This document shows, one piece after another, positions 1 to 9,874 of a stretch of 39,495 bases of DNA. The first letter of the stretch is position 1, and each line of letters starts with the position of its first letter. Under the pieces are notes generated by a model. That model searched no databases and was not told the DNA's origin. It saw only the letters and a list, made by a program, of their open reading frames with translations. The position numbers and the translations under genes are program-made. The DNA comes from Welwitschia mirabilis (lineage: Eukaryota > Gnetophyta > Gnetopsida > Welwitschiales), in the NCBI GenBank assembly GCA_051453625.1, contig JBOZIK010000001.1, positions 130,467,109-130,506,603 on the forward strand, in the 5' to 3' direction.

Positions 1-906
1 ATGAGTGCAAAGGACAAGGGCACATAGCAAGAACTGCCCCTCTAACCTTACCTTTGATGTCCAACACCTAGAAGTGATAAGACTCACAGACCAAGAAACT
101 TAGAAATAAGAGGGTCCAAGATGTTACGATAAGATGGCCCATTATAACCACAACACATGGCAAAATCGGAAGCATGTGCAACACAATTGTCTGTAAACCT
201 TTAATAAACCTTAAATCTTATGGCAATGATTATCTTTTGCAGAAGAGGGAATGGAGCCAAGCCAGGCGATCAAGGACATGAAGAGGAAAACACTACTACA
301 CGAATCACAGGAGAGCTGATGCTCGAGGATGAGTCAAAGGATGAAGGGAGAGGAAATGTATGTTCCAAATTCCACTTTTAATGGAATTAGTTAAAGCCGA
401 AAACGCAGTGTGTAAAATATGGATCAATCTCCATTTTTATGTATTTGTTATGTGTAGCAAAAGTTGGTTAGATTTAACAACCACAAGTATATAGTTGTCC
501 CTTTGAAGGTATCGCTTGCTAAGGTATAAGATCAATGCATTAGGTGATCTTCGCTAATCCCCACGGGTTGCAAGAGATGGACTAAGGTGATCATCTGCAC
601 CTTTACCATTAACCACTAGTCCAAGAACTAAAGCCTTGTGAGAGAATGTATAAACACTACCTAATTAATAAAGATGATATTGTTTTGCTCAATTTGTGCA
701 TTAAAATTATTAAACATGCTTTTCAAATAATATATTTGTTTTTCAACCTGAAATTTTTCTAGGCTTTTCAAAGTGGTTAAAAAGTACATTACAGTAACAA
801 ATGCAATAATAGTGGTGCATGAGAGAAGAAAGGGAAACGAGGGAAAAGAATTAGGGGACAGAGGAAGAACAAGGATATGAGAGTTATATAGGAAGGACAA
901 AGCAGA

Positions 907-924
907 AAGTGGTTATAACCACTT
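907..924. repeat. 18-bp perfect palindrome
   Basis: The sequence AAGTGGTTATAACCACTT reads the same on both strands with no spacer. It lies just before the 42-bp tandem repeat. It could form a small cruciform or be a dimeric binding site, but no function is shown. Confidence 0.8.
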
Positions 925-934
925 ATTACGTTAC

Positions 935-1016
935 ACACATAACATAACAGTCTAATATTTTGAACACCCCTCTGTTACACATAACATAACAGTAATATTT
1001 TGAACACCCCTCTCCT
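935..1016. repeat. Two-copy tandem repeat, unit about 42 bp
   Basis: Two near-identical units (935-976 and 977-1016) each begin ACACATAACATAACAG and run through ATATTTTGAACACCCCTCT. The second lacks two bases. This is an ordinary short tandem duplication in non-coding DNA. Confidence 0.85.
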
Positions 1017-1448
1017 ACTTATTACATGCATAACATAAAGGAAATATCACATGCCAAGAATCAAAATAACGTTACAGCAACATGCCAATACTCTACTTCC
1101 ACAATTAGAATCAACAAAAGCACCATCTGGAGTAAGATAGAATGGAATGATTTTGGTACAGAACTACAGATTTAGTTATGTTTGTGCTCAGCTACTTTAT
1201 TTACTGCCCTTATTTTTTTCCCTTTGCACACATGAAATTGTATTTGATATCATGGTGTTTCCTAATACCTTACCATTTGTTTGCTTCTGCCTCAAGATTG
1301 TTTGTATTTTCCTTTTAGATTTGTCCTTGATAATTCTGGAATCTACACTCTTTGTAGGCACCTGATTGCTTACAAAGAGAGGTTTTGAAGCAACTAGGTC
1401 CAGAAAAATGATGCACAAATGACTTTTTATATGGTTGACCCAAAATAA

Positions 1449-1690
1449 GAGGGGTCTAAATAATCAAGATGATCTCCTTGGTGTACTGAATATAGAGATA
1501 TGTTCACGTTGTTAGACCACATCAATCTCACACAAGAAAAATGCAAATAAACAAGATGATCCCCTTGGCATACTGATTATAGAGGGGTCTAAATAAACAA
1601 GATGATCTCCTTGGCGTGCTGAATATAGAGATATGTTAACATTATTAGACCACATCAATCTCAGACAAGATGAAAATGCAAACTAAGGGT
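1449..1690. repeat. Tandem duplication, unit about 133 bp
   Basis: A block starting GAGGGGTCTAAATAA at 1449 recurs at 1582 with scattered substitutions. Both copies contain the AAGATGATCTCCTTGG core and the TTAGACCACATCAATCTCA segment. A partial third copy of the core (AAGATGATCCCCTTGG) sits inside the first unit near 1552-1567, so the array grew by unequal steps. No coding potential is evident. Confidence 0.8.
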
Positions 1691-1901
1691 GATAACTACT
1701 ATAATATACACTGACACCAAATGCTGCACGATCAAGACTTCTATCACTAGAAATGATAAAAATGATAAGACCTTATATAGGATAAACTGGGTTTGGAAGA
1801 TGTAGGTCCATGATAGCAAGATCAAGCAAGAAAAGATGCAAGTATTAGAGATTGTGCATAGCCAATGAAACAACCTTTGAAGGGACAAAAAGGCAACTAG
1901 G

Positions 1902-1906
1902 GTTTA
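1902..1906. repeat. Target-site duplication, left (GTTTA)
   Basis: GTTTA directly precedes the TGTTG start of the 5' LTR and is repeated exactly at 12855-12859 after the 3' LTR. A 5-bp duplication is the normal footprint of LTR-retrotransposon integration. It fixes both outer ends of the element. Confidence 0.9.
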
Positions 1907-2007
1907 TGTTGGAGGTTGGTTGTCATTGATCAATAACAAGCTTTGGACTGTGTAGAGATAATGTGCTTTGCAAAGATTTTCTAGAACGGGCAACTACATC
2001 AACCATA

Positions 2008-2412
2008 AAGGCGACCGGACTGTCAACTACATGAAACCTACATCAAATACAGGCGATCGTGTTTTTACATCAGGGCGACCGGACTGTTACCAAGATGAAA
2101 CCTGCTTCAAGTACGAGCGACCGTGTCTCCCAGTAGGGCGATCGACTATCTTCAAGATAAAAACTGAAGCAAGAGCGGGCAACCACCCATTACATTCAGG
2201 GCGACCGGACAAAACTAGGAAGATCCGGCTAGTCATAAAGAAGGCAACTGAAGATATTCATCGAGGCAACCGTAAGTAACTTGAAGCATAAAACTCCATC
2301 AAAAAGAGGGCGACCAACACTGATCATAAGGGCGACCTGACTATAAAACCAAACCAAACAAGGGCGACCCACCAATATCATAAGGGCGAACAAACAGTAT
2401 GTAAGGTCGACC
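2008..2412 (+). promoter_or_regulatory. U3 array of GGGCGACC-type motifs in about 60-65 bp repeats
   Basis: About a dozen copies or decayed copies of GGGCGACCGG occur between 2008 and 2412, for example near 2010, 2075, 2199, 2308, 2329 and 2360. The first four larger units start near 2011, 2076, 2139 and 2201, each GCGA(C/T)CG(G)AC followed by related flanking sequence. The array is conserved in the 3' LTR (11850-12270). Position in U3, upstream of the TATA-like box, makes an enhancer-like role plausible but untested. Confidence 0.75.
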
Positions 2413-2519
2413 TAATGTATCTCGTTTATAACCATTGCAGTTCCACGCTTTTCAAAAAGGTGGATCTAGGAATCAAAGATCCGCACTAAAAGCTATGAAC
2501 GGCTATTTCTCTTCCGTTC

Positions 2520-2527
2520 TATTTAAA
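2520..2527 (+). promoter_or_regulatory. TATA-like box of the 5' LTR
   Basis: TATTTAAA lies downstream of the motif array and is conserved in the 3' LTR at 12379-12386 together with its flanks. It is the best candidate for the LTR core promoter; the R region would start shortly after. Confidence 0.6.
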
Positions 2528-2997
2528 CACATCCTTCACTAGATTGAAGAGTTGCTGATCATAGCAAACAAACAAAAATAGGATACTGTTATATGTACTC
2601 TTATATGTTGTACTTGGTTCACTTTTTGATTTGCAATCTTCTGGACATTCCTATTTCTAATCAAGCTTTTTAGAGCTAACATTGCATTTGTACTTGTGGA
2701 TAGCAGCTATGCATCTATGCACTTTGCTTCAGTCCATTCTTCTCCTGTGGTTGTGGATGAACCCTAAAATCCACTTGTGAGTGTACAGGTCATTGGTGAG
2801 CCCGAAAACCATTGGTTGAGGTTAATCTAAGCCAGCTAGAGACTCAGTGTCTAAGAGATGAAGGGTAGTGACCCTCCACCATTAAACAATCTTTGATTTT
2901 GTTGTGGAGTATTTTCATTTTTATTTACAAAGCTACTAGTACATTTTATTTTATTACAACCTATTCACTCCCCTCCAGGGTTGATCTATGTTCCAAT

Positions 2998-3009
2998 TGG
3001 TATCAGAGC
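2998..3009 (+). other. Primer binding site, initiator-Met tRNA type
   Basis: TGGTATCAGAGC begins two bases after the 5' LTR. This is the standard sequence complementary to the 3' end of plant initiator methionine tRNA, used for minus-strand priming by most plant Copia elements. Confidence 0.93.
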
Positions 3010-3059
3010 AAGGTGGAGCAATAGATCATAACAGATCTTTGCTCCATCTACCCTAGAAA

Positions 3060-4587
3060 ATGAGTCAGCCTTCTAATGGAAATTCCGTTACAAGGCCTCC
3101 CTTCTTTGATGGAACCAACTATAGTTAGTGGAAAGCCAAAATGAGAGTTTTTGTTTAATCTATAGCCCTTGACATATGGGATTCTATGACTAATGGTTAT
3201 TGTCTTCATACTGTACAGGATCCTACGACCAAGATGTCATCTCTGAAAAGCAAGGACAAATGGACCCCTGAAGAACAAATTGCAACCTCGTGCAACTTCA
3301 AAGGTTTGAATGCAATCTTTTGTACCATAGGTCTAGAAGATTTTAAACGTATAGTAAATTGCACTATGGCTAAGGAAGCTTGGGATATACTACAGACGGC
3401 TCATGAAGGAACAAGCCTGGTGAAGCAGGCAAAACTAGAAATGCTCATCACTCGAAGATCTCAAAATGGAAGAGGATTAAGTTATAAACGATCTCTTTGC
3501 TAAACTAACAGATATTATTAATTCTATGTGTGCCTTAGGTGAACTCATCGAGGAATCAAGCGTAGTTCGCAAATCCTTAAGATCCTTTCCAAAGAGATTT
3601 AAATCTAAGTTAACTGCCATCAAAGAAAGTAAGGATCTGAACATCATGAAGATGAATGAACTCCAAGGAAACCTTCACACATTTGAACTGAAGTTTGGAA
3701 AACTGAAAAAGAAAAGTGTAGCTCTGTCAGCTACACACAAAAGTATTTAAGTCAAAGAAGGATCCGACCAAGAGCTAGAAAGTGATGATAAAGTGGCTCT
3801 TTTAGCCAGAAGATTCAGATGCTTCATGCAATGAAAGCAAAACGGAAGTCAATCTAAAAGAGCACCAAGAAGAAAGGATGAAGGAAGACGAGACATTCAA
3901 TGTTATTCTTGCAAAGGATTTGGTCACACTTCGAATGTCTGCCCAAACAGAAAAGATGATAAAAGAAAAGGCAAGAANNNNNNGACGAAGAAAGTGAGAG
4001 TGATCCAAACTCAGAACCAGAAAAAGGTAGAATCTCTCTCATGGCCTTTGTAGATGAAAAGGTATACTTTTCACCTTCTCATGATTCTTTTGATAACAAT
4101 GAACTACTTAGTGAAATAAAAGTGGAATTTTATATGGAATGTCAAAACTTAGCCCTCAAAGTAAATAATTTAAAGAAAGATAACAAAAACCTATTAGAAA
4201 AACTAGAGGCTAGGGAAAAGGAAATTAAAGAATTAAAAAGTAAACTTGAGTTGAATCCAAAGATTACTACAGGGACATGGTCGGTTAAACAAACTACAAA
4301 CTACATCAACACTTGGTCTAATCAAGTCTCATCCCACAGATCATTGAACAAAGTCAACTCCAAATACTCTTTAGTGAATATCACCTGCCATTATTGTAAC
4401 AGAAAAGGTCGCTCAAAAATCAATTGTGTTTTTTGCAAAAGTTGGTTCCCTTATTCCATGCTAGGATCTAAATTTGTTTTCACCAAAACCTATTCAAAAT
4501 GCAAAAGATCACAGACGCATGATGTGGATTTCAAAATCCTCAACAAAAAGTCTTCCAATTCAAACTGCTTTAAAGGTGGCTAATCAT
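3060..4587 (+). pseudogene. gag: Degenerate Copia gag polyprotein region
   Basis: The likely start at 3060 gives MSQPSNGNSVTRPPFFDGTN followed by a stop, then WKAKMRV. Recognisable gag blocks follow in shifting frames: NAIFCTIGLEDFKRIV and AKEAWDILQTAHEGT near 3310-3415, then VVRKSLRSFPKRFKSKLTAI near 3562-3620. A CX2CX4HX4C zinc knuckle (CYSCKGFGHTSNVC) lies at 3901-3942. After a 6-N gap, an open stretch at 4041-4583 encodes a Lys/Glu-rich coiled coil (about residues 45-75) and a second knuckle-like CX2CX4RX4C, in which the usual histidine is arginine (CHYCNRKGRSKINC). The two-knuckle, coiled-coil layout fits long SIRE-type gags. Several stops and frameshifts mean no functional capsid protein can be made. 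Confidence 0.88.
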
Positions 4588-5956
4588 ACTTGTTGGTATC
4601 TTGATAGTACGTGCTCTAGGCACATGACAGGTGACAATCAAACTTCATCAAGTTCAAGGAATATGATGGAGGAGAGGTAACTTTTGAAGACAATGCGAAA
4701 GCTCGAATCGAAGGAATCGAAAGCATTGATGGAGGTAACTTACCAAACATTAATGATGTATTACTTGTAAATGGCCTAAAACATAACCTATTGAGTATTA
4801 GTCAAATATGCGATAAGTGTCATAAAGTTTTATTTGATGCAAACAAATGTACTATCAAACATAGCAAGACTGATCAGCTATTGTTAGAAGCAACAAGGCA
4901 AGAGAATGTGTAGTGTGTAAATCAGTCAAACAATTCGATTTGTCTTTCTTCTCATTTACAAGAGGATGTCCTATGGCGTCAACAACTAGGTCACATTAGC
5001 TTCGAAAACTTAAAGAAAATTTGTCATGATGAGATGGTTAGAGGCCTACCAAGATTATCCATCACTCACAAAGGTCTGTGTGACGCCTGCCAAAAAGGGA
5101 AACAAACTAGGACATCTAACAAAGGAATAAGTGACATCACCACCAGTAAGGCATTGGATTTGATTCATATGGATCTTGTAGGTCCTATTCAGACAACCAA
5201 CCTCTCAAGAAAATGATATTTCTTAGTCATGGTAGATGCTTTCTCCATATCTTCTTGGGTAGCTTTCTTGCATGCAAAATCTAATGCTTATGAAAATTTT
5301 GTCAAGATTTGCAAGAAACTTCAAACAGAAAAGGGCTATATTATTAAGAAAATTTGTGGTGATCATGGTAGAGAATTTGAGAATGAAAAATTTGAATATT
5401 ATTGCAACATAAATGGAATAGATCATAAATTCTCAACATCAAAAACTGCTCAACAAAATGGAGTAGATGAGAGGAAAAATCACACCTTGTTAGATATGGC
5501 AAGAGTGTTGAATGACAAAGACGCCGCAAAAAGATTTTGGGCTGAGGTAGTAAACATAGCATGTCATATTTCAAATAGAGTTTATTTAAGGCCAAGAACT
5601 ACCAAAACACCTTACGAGATTTGGAAAGGAAAGAAACCTAAAAACTCCTACTTTAAAACTTTTGGAAGTAAGTGCTTCATCTTGAGAAATAGAAAGGATC
5701 TAGCTAAATTTGACTCAAAATCAGATGAAGAAATCTTCTTAGGATACTCTCCCTCAAGTAGAGCTTACAGAGTGTTTAACAAACACACTCTTCACATGGA
5801 AGAATCAATCAATGTCAAGATTCATGATGTGCTAGATACAATAAAAAATTTTGAAACTAATGAAGAACTAGTTCTTGTACCTTTTTCTATAACAAAGTCT
5901 ATTCCAGAGCCAAGCAAGCTTCTGAAATCAAACAGCTTAAGGATCATCCACTAGAT
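4588..5956 (+). pseudogene. pol: Degenerate protease and integrase (pol, first part)
   Basis: The protease active-site region reads CWYLDSTCSRHMTG at 4591-4632. The aspartate is kept, but the glycine usual after DS is threonine. A frameshift follows near 4640. The integrase starts with a zinc-binding segment (LWRQQLGHISFENL ... CDACQKGK, about 4970-5100). A stop at 5214-5216 interrupts the link to the catalytic core. The core is otherwise well kept in the 5229-5954 reading frame: MVDAFS (first Asp), CGDHGREFEN (second Asp, near 5362) and QQNGVDERKN (Glu, near 5472). The conserved YEIWKGKKP and GSKCFILRNRKD blocks follow. All three catalytic acids are present, so the core decayed less than its neighbours. 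Confidence 0.9.
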
Positions 5957-6042
5957 CTAGTCATTGGAAATGTGGAACAAGGTATAGTCACAAGAAACTC
6001 TCTTACGAATTTTAGTGCTCATATTTCTCTTTTATCCCAAGT

Positions 6043-6589
6043 TGACCCAATAAACTTTGAGGAAGCAGAATCAGACCCATGTTGGATGAATGCAATGCAA
6101 GAAGAACTAGAACAATTCTCTCAAAATCAGGTTTGGGCTCTTGTTCTTAAGCTTGCTGGAAAAATATCATAGGCACGAAGTGGATTTTTAGAAATAAAGT
6201 AAATGAAAAGAATGCCATTACTAAAAATAAAGTTAGGCTAATAGCTCAAGGGTACTCTCAAATAGAAGGGGTAGATTGTGGTGATACTTTTGCTTCTGTA
6301 GCTAGACTTGAGTCTATCAGAATGTTCCAGGCTTTTGCTTACTATAAGAAAATTAAAGTTTTCCAGGTGGATGTAAAGAGTGCCTTCTTAAATGGTCATA
6401 TTGAAGATGAGGTCTATGTAAAATAGCCACAAGGATTTGCTGATCCTCACAATCCAAACTATGTATACAAACTGAACAAAACTCTATACAACCTAAAACA
6501 AACTCCAAGAGCCTGGTATGAGAAACTTTCCTCTTTCTTACTTTAGCATAGTTTTTCTAGAGGGTCTATTGATAGAACTTTGTTTAGAA
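6043..6589 (+). pseudogene. pol: Reverse transcriptase, first copy (truncated by gap)
   Basis: The N-terminal RT segment is recognisable: DPCWMNAMQEELEQFSQNQV, then (after a stop and frame change near 6172) NKVRLIAQGYSQIEGVD and [19 protein letters not shown] followed by a stop, then LKQTPRAWYEKLSSFLL. It breaks off at the 100-N gap before the position where the catalytic YVDD box would be. The next sequence after the gap returns to the start of the same segment, so the stretch from 6096 is present twice. Confidence 0.88.
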
Positions 6590-6689
6590 NNNNNNNNNNN
6601 NNNNNNNNNNNNNNNNNNNNNNNNNNNNNNNNNNNNNNNNNNNNNNNNNNNNNNNNNNNNNNNNNNNNNNNNNNNNNNNNNNNNNNNNN

Positions 6690-8225
6690 TGCAAGAAGAA
6701 TTAGAATAGTTCTCTCGAAAACAGGTATGGACTCTTGTACCAAAGCCTGCTAGAAAAAATATCATAGGAATGAAATGGATTTACAGGAATAAAGTAAATG
6801 AAGAAAATATCATTACCAAGAATAAATCTAGGCTAGTCACTCAAAAGTATTCTCAAATAGAAGGGATAGAGTATGGTGACACTTTCACTCATGTACCTAG
6901 ACTTGAGTCTATCAGAATGTTCCTAGCTTTTGCTTCATAGAAGAAAATTAGAATATTTCAGATGGATGTAAAGAGTGCCTTCTTAAATGGCCATATTGAA
7001 GAAGAGGTCTATGTAAAACAACCACAAGGTTTTGCTCATCCTCACAATCCAGACAATGTATACAAATTGAACAAAGCTCTGTACAGCTTAAAACAAGCTC
7101 CAAGAGCCTGGTATGATAAACTTTCCTCCTTTTTACTTCTACACAATTTTACTAGAGAGTCTATTGACAAAACTCTGTTTAGAAAATCAATAAACAATGA
7201 ATTACTTTTGGTACAATATAATCTTTGGATCAACTAATGATGCATTATCAAATGACTTTGCAAAATTGATGAGCTGTAAGTTTGAAATGAGTATGATTGG
7301 AACAGTAAATATGTTCTTAGGTCTTCAAATCCAACAAAGGGAAAAACGGTATTTTTATAAATTAGAAGAAATATTCTTCAGACCTTATTAAGAAATTCAA
7401 ACTAGACAATGCAAAATCTGTGGACTCTCTTATGGCCACGAACAACAAACTCACTCTTGATGAAGAGAGCAAAGATGTTGACCAAAAACTATATTGTAGT
7501 ATCATTGGAAGTCTATTATACCTAATGGCTAGTCGTCCTGATATAGCATTTAGTGTTGGATTAAGTGTCAGGTATCAAGGAAAACCAAAGGAATCTCATC
7601 TTATAGCTGCCAAGAGGATACTTTGATATAGCAAAGGTACACTTGAGTTTAGTCTATGGTATCCTTGTAACACTTCATTAAGTTTAACAAGATACAGTGA
7701 TGCAGACTGGGCTAGGTGCAAGGATGATCGCAAGAGCACAAGTTGGGGTTGCTTTTTCTTTGGTAACTGTCCAACAGCATGGGATAGCAAGAAGCAATGG
7801 TCCATCTCTCTATCCATGGCAAAGCTAAGTATATAGTTGCTGGGGCTTGTTGTCCTCCGACGTTAGGGATGAAAGAAACTCTAAAAGATTACAGAGTAGA
7901 AATATCTAAAGTCCCTGTTCTATGCGACAATTCCAATGCAATCCAAATAGCTCACAATCCTGTTCAACACACTCACACCAAACACATCAATCTCAGATAT
8001 CATTTTATTCGAGACTTGGTTGAGAAAAAGGTAATAACTCTTGAGCATGTCTCCACTCAAGATCAACTGGTTGATGTTTTACAAAACCCTTATCATCTAA
8101 TCGTTTTGCCACACTACGTTAATTCGTGGGTGTCATTTCTGAGAAAGATCTGAAAAACACAGCCTCAGCTAAACAATAGAGTTTAGCTGCTAGGTTCAAA
8201 CTTTTACTGTTATATCAATATAAAC
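6690..8225 (+). pseudogene. pol: Reverse transcriptase (second copy) and RNase H
   Basis: From 6690 the RT restarts at MQEELE and runs through [20 protein letters not shown] (6962) to [17 protein letters not shown] and ELLLVQ. At about 7208-7222 the catalytic YVDD box is absent: the reading passes from LLLVQ to a shifted frame, and the [12 protein letters not shown] block follows directly in another frame, consistent with a short deletion. Later RT parts (MFLGLQIQQRE; SIIGSLLYLMASRPDIAFSV near 7500-7560) are clear. RNase H is seen as YSDADWARCKDDRKS near 7690-7740, then SMAK, a gap in frame, and VPVLCDNSNAIQIAHNPVQH near 7910-7970, ending at VSTQDQLVDV. Several stops and frameshifts occur. 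The deleted YVDD alone makes it inactive. Confidence 0.9.
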
Positions 8226-8542
8226 CCCCTGTTCTATGCGATAATTCCAATGCAATTCAAATAGCTCACAATCCTGTTCAACACACTCGCACCAAGCACA
8301 TCAATTTCAGGTATCATTTTATCCCAGACTTGGTTGAGAAAAAGGTAATAACTCTTGAGTATGTCTCCACTCAAGATCAATTGGCTAATATTTTCACAAA
8401 ACCCTTATCATTTGATCATTTTGCCACACAAAGTTATTTTTTGGGTGTCTTTTCTGAGAAAGATCTAAAAAACCCAACCTCAGCTGAACAATAGAGTTCA
8501 GCTGCTAGGTTCAAACTTTTACTATTATATCAATATGAACCC
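8226..8542 (+). repeat. Tandem copy of the RNase H 3' end (about 315 bp)
   Basis: This block repeats 7912-8225 head-to-tail. It encodes the same VLCDNSNAIQIAHNPVQH and VEKKVITLEYVSTQDQLA segments followed by the same untranslated tail (TAGCTGCTAGGTTCAAAC-type segment). The second copy keeps a more canonical end of the domain (IFTKPLSF), so the first copy is the more damaged one. Confidence 0.9.
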
Positions 8543-8835
8543 TGGTCGACCTCATATGTTACATGGGTCGACCACGTCTCTCTCACTTGTGTCAAACTGT
8601 CATGACACAGGGTCGATCGCTCATTTTCTTTGGGTCGACCGAGTGTGGTTCGATTCTTCTGTAACCTACTCGCTAAATCAGGTCGACCGATACAATTCGT
8701 TATCCACCTGTGTATCTTTGCCCTCTTAGGGTTGACCGAGTTTATTCCTTGGATCGACCACCTCCTTACTATTCACTTTTAAAAAAACGACGGGTAGACT
8801 ACTCGAATCGATCGATCGACCGCGTTTGAGGTGGT
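8543..8835 (+). repeat. GGTCGACC motif cluster after pol
   Basis: The 8-bp palindrome GGTCGACC or one- to two-base variants recurs about nine times here (for example near 8543, 8575, 8634, 8681, 8730, 8753 and 8812). The core matches the GGGCGACC motif of the LTRs at all but one base. The same cluster, more decayed, recurs at 9975-10250 in the duplicated copy. A roughly 72-bp tandem unit is visible there between 9975 and 10110. No coding frame spans it. Confidence 0.75.
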
Positions 8836-8969
8836 GCGTTGCGGGTTTTTAAATCTGCCGAGGCCCTCACTTCATTTTATTTTGTCATTTTGCATCTGTC
8901 GTTTTCTTTGAGTTTTCTTGGTCCACTCCTCTGCTTTCCCACATTTTCTTCGTTCAAATCATGTTTAGA

Positions 8970-9688
8970 ATGGCTTCCTAGCAAATCGGAGAAGGATCTA
9001 GGAAGAGGAAGAAGGAAGCTACTTCCAAGCCTCCCAGCTACATTTTTTGAAAAATGAGCACAGAAGCCATTGACAACTACGAAAAGAACTTTGAGATGAG
9101 CCCCATTGCTATGGAAAGGACCTTTGAGCTTGTCCAGTTCCTCAGCCTTCGAGAGGTCTAGACTCTTCTCGAAGAGGTAAACTGGGGTTATTTCTTGTAT
9201 GTCACAGGCACCTGTTACCCCTTGGTTACTTGTCTGTTTTACACAAATGCCAAGTTTGATGTTGCTCATTTTACACTTATCACTTCCGTCTTTGGCCAAG
9301 AGATTCACGTCACTCTAGACTAATAGCTTCCATCACTAGGTTACCTCGAGGCAACCTGGGTGAATACTGGCCTCTAACAGAGTCTTTTGAAGAAAAGGAC
9401 TTTGCAACTCAACACGTCTGTGGTTCCTTCGTTACCTGGAAGAAGACTCTCAAAGTTTCTTATCTTCTTTCTAGGTTTCGCCTTTTACATCTCATTCATT
9501 CATATAATTTTCTTCCTATTGTGGGGCACCGTGATAAACGCTCAAATTATCCAGTTTCATCCTCTACTCTTTGGACCGAAGACATGACATCGATGCTCCA
9601 GGCATAATGCTTTGCCGCAAGGTTCTTCAGCTTTAGTCTCACAAGCAGCGTTCCCTGCCTTATCCATTTCTTACTACTCAGATATGTC
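8970..9688 (+). pseudogene. Post-pol additional ORF of the Copia element, copy 1
   Basis: The start at 8970 reads MAS followed by a stop, then QIGEGSRKRKKEATSKPPS, a further stop, and MSTEAIDNYEKNFEMSPIAM. The best-conserved part is LLEEVNWGYFLYVTGTCYPL, CLFYTNAKFDVAHFTLI, VFGQEIHVTLD and, after a stop and shift, SITRLPRGNLGEYWPL. This resembles the plant-transposon-associated domain found in extra ORFs of large plant elements (my recollection: Pfam putative plant transposon protein, PF20167). It lies in sense orientation where SIRE elements carry an env-like ORF. No transmembrane segment is obvious. At least four stops or shifts kill it. It ends abruptly at 9688 where unrelated sequence begins. 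Confidence 0.7.
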
Positions 9689-9874
9689 TGTTAGGATCTT
9701 AAAGGCACCCTTGGGGGGCGGGGGGTGAATAGGGTAATAAAAATTACTTTGCAAAAACAACGATTTTAGATCTGATAACACATGAATAGCAATAATGAAA
9801 ATGTTACAAAAAAATAACTAGAAATACAAAACAAGTGCACCAAATTTTTATAGTGGTTCAGCCGAGCCTACTCC
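9689..9874. mobile_element. Terminal fragment of an inserted unknown repeat, cut by gap
   Basis: Sequence with no counterpart in the other copy of the region begins TGTTAGGATC at 9689, has a G-rich stretch followed by GTGAATAGGG, and ends TTTATAGTGGTTCAGCC...CCTACTCC at the 100-N gap. Pairs of this kind (a G-run plus GTGAATAGG and a GTGGTTC...CCTACTCC block) are familiar from ends of dispersed plant repeats. The class cannot be decided from this fragment. Confidence 0.4.

Larger units (their letters stand above)
1..1906. other. Non-coding left flank, probably intron of the minus-strand DUF630/632 gene
   Basis: No convincing gene is visible. The stretch is AT-rich and holds an 18-bp palindrome and two small tandem repeats listed separately. 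Because the DUF632 domain of the gene at 14-16 kb is incomplete and nothing matching its remaining exons lies between 12.9 and 14.0 kb, this flank is inferred to be more of the same intron, or beyond it. No minus-strand match to the missing DUF632 part was found here either. A zinc-knuckle-like peptide near 5-50 and an exon-like block at 243-357 (plus strand) are discussed among the findings. Confidence 0.4.
1907..2995 (+). repeat. 5' LTR of the Copia element
   Basis: It starts TGTTGGAGGTTGG and ends just before the primer site. It aligns along its whole length with 11748-12854 (start TGTTGAAAGTTGG). By eye the two differ at roughly one base in seven to ten in sampled stretches, many being C/T or G/A changes at CpG, as expected after methylation decay. 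U3 contains a motif array, and a TATA-like box lies near 2520. Confidence 0.93.

Noticed and set aside
8877-9308. 143-codon open frame on the minus strand
   Set aside because: It is the antisense shadow of the post-pol ORF of the Copia element. The sense strand carries the conserved domain, and the related minus-strand frame at 10498-10737 arises only because the region is duplicated.
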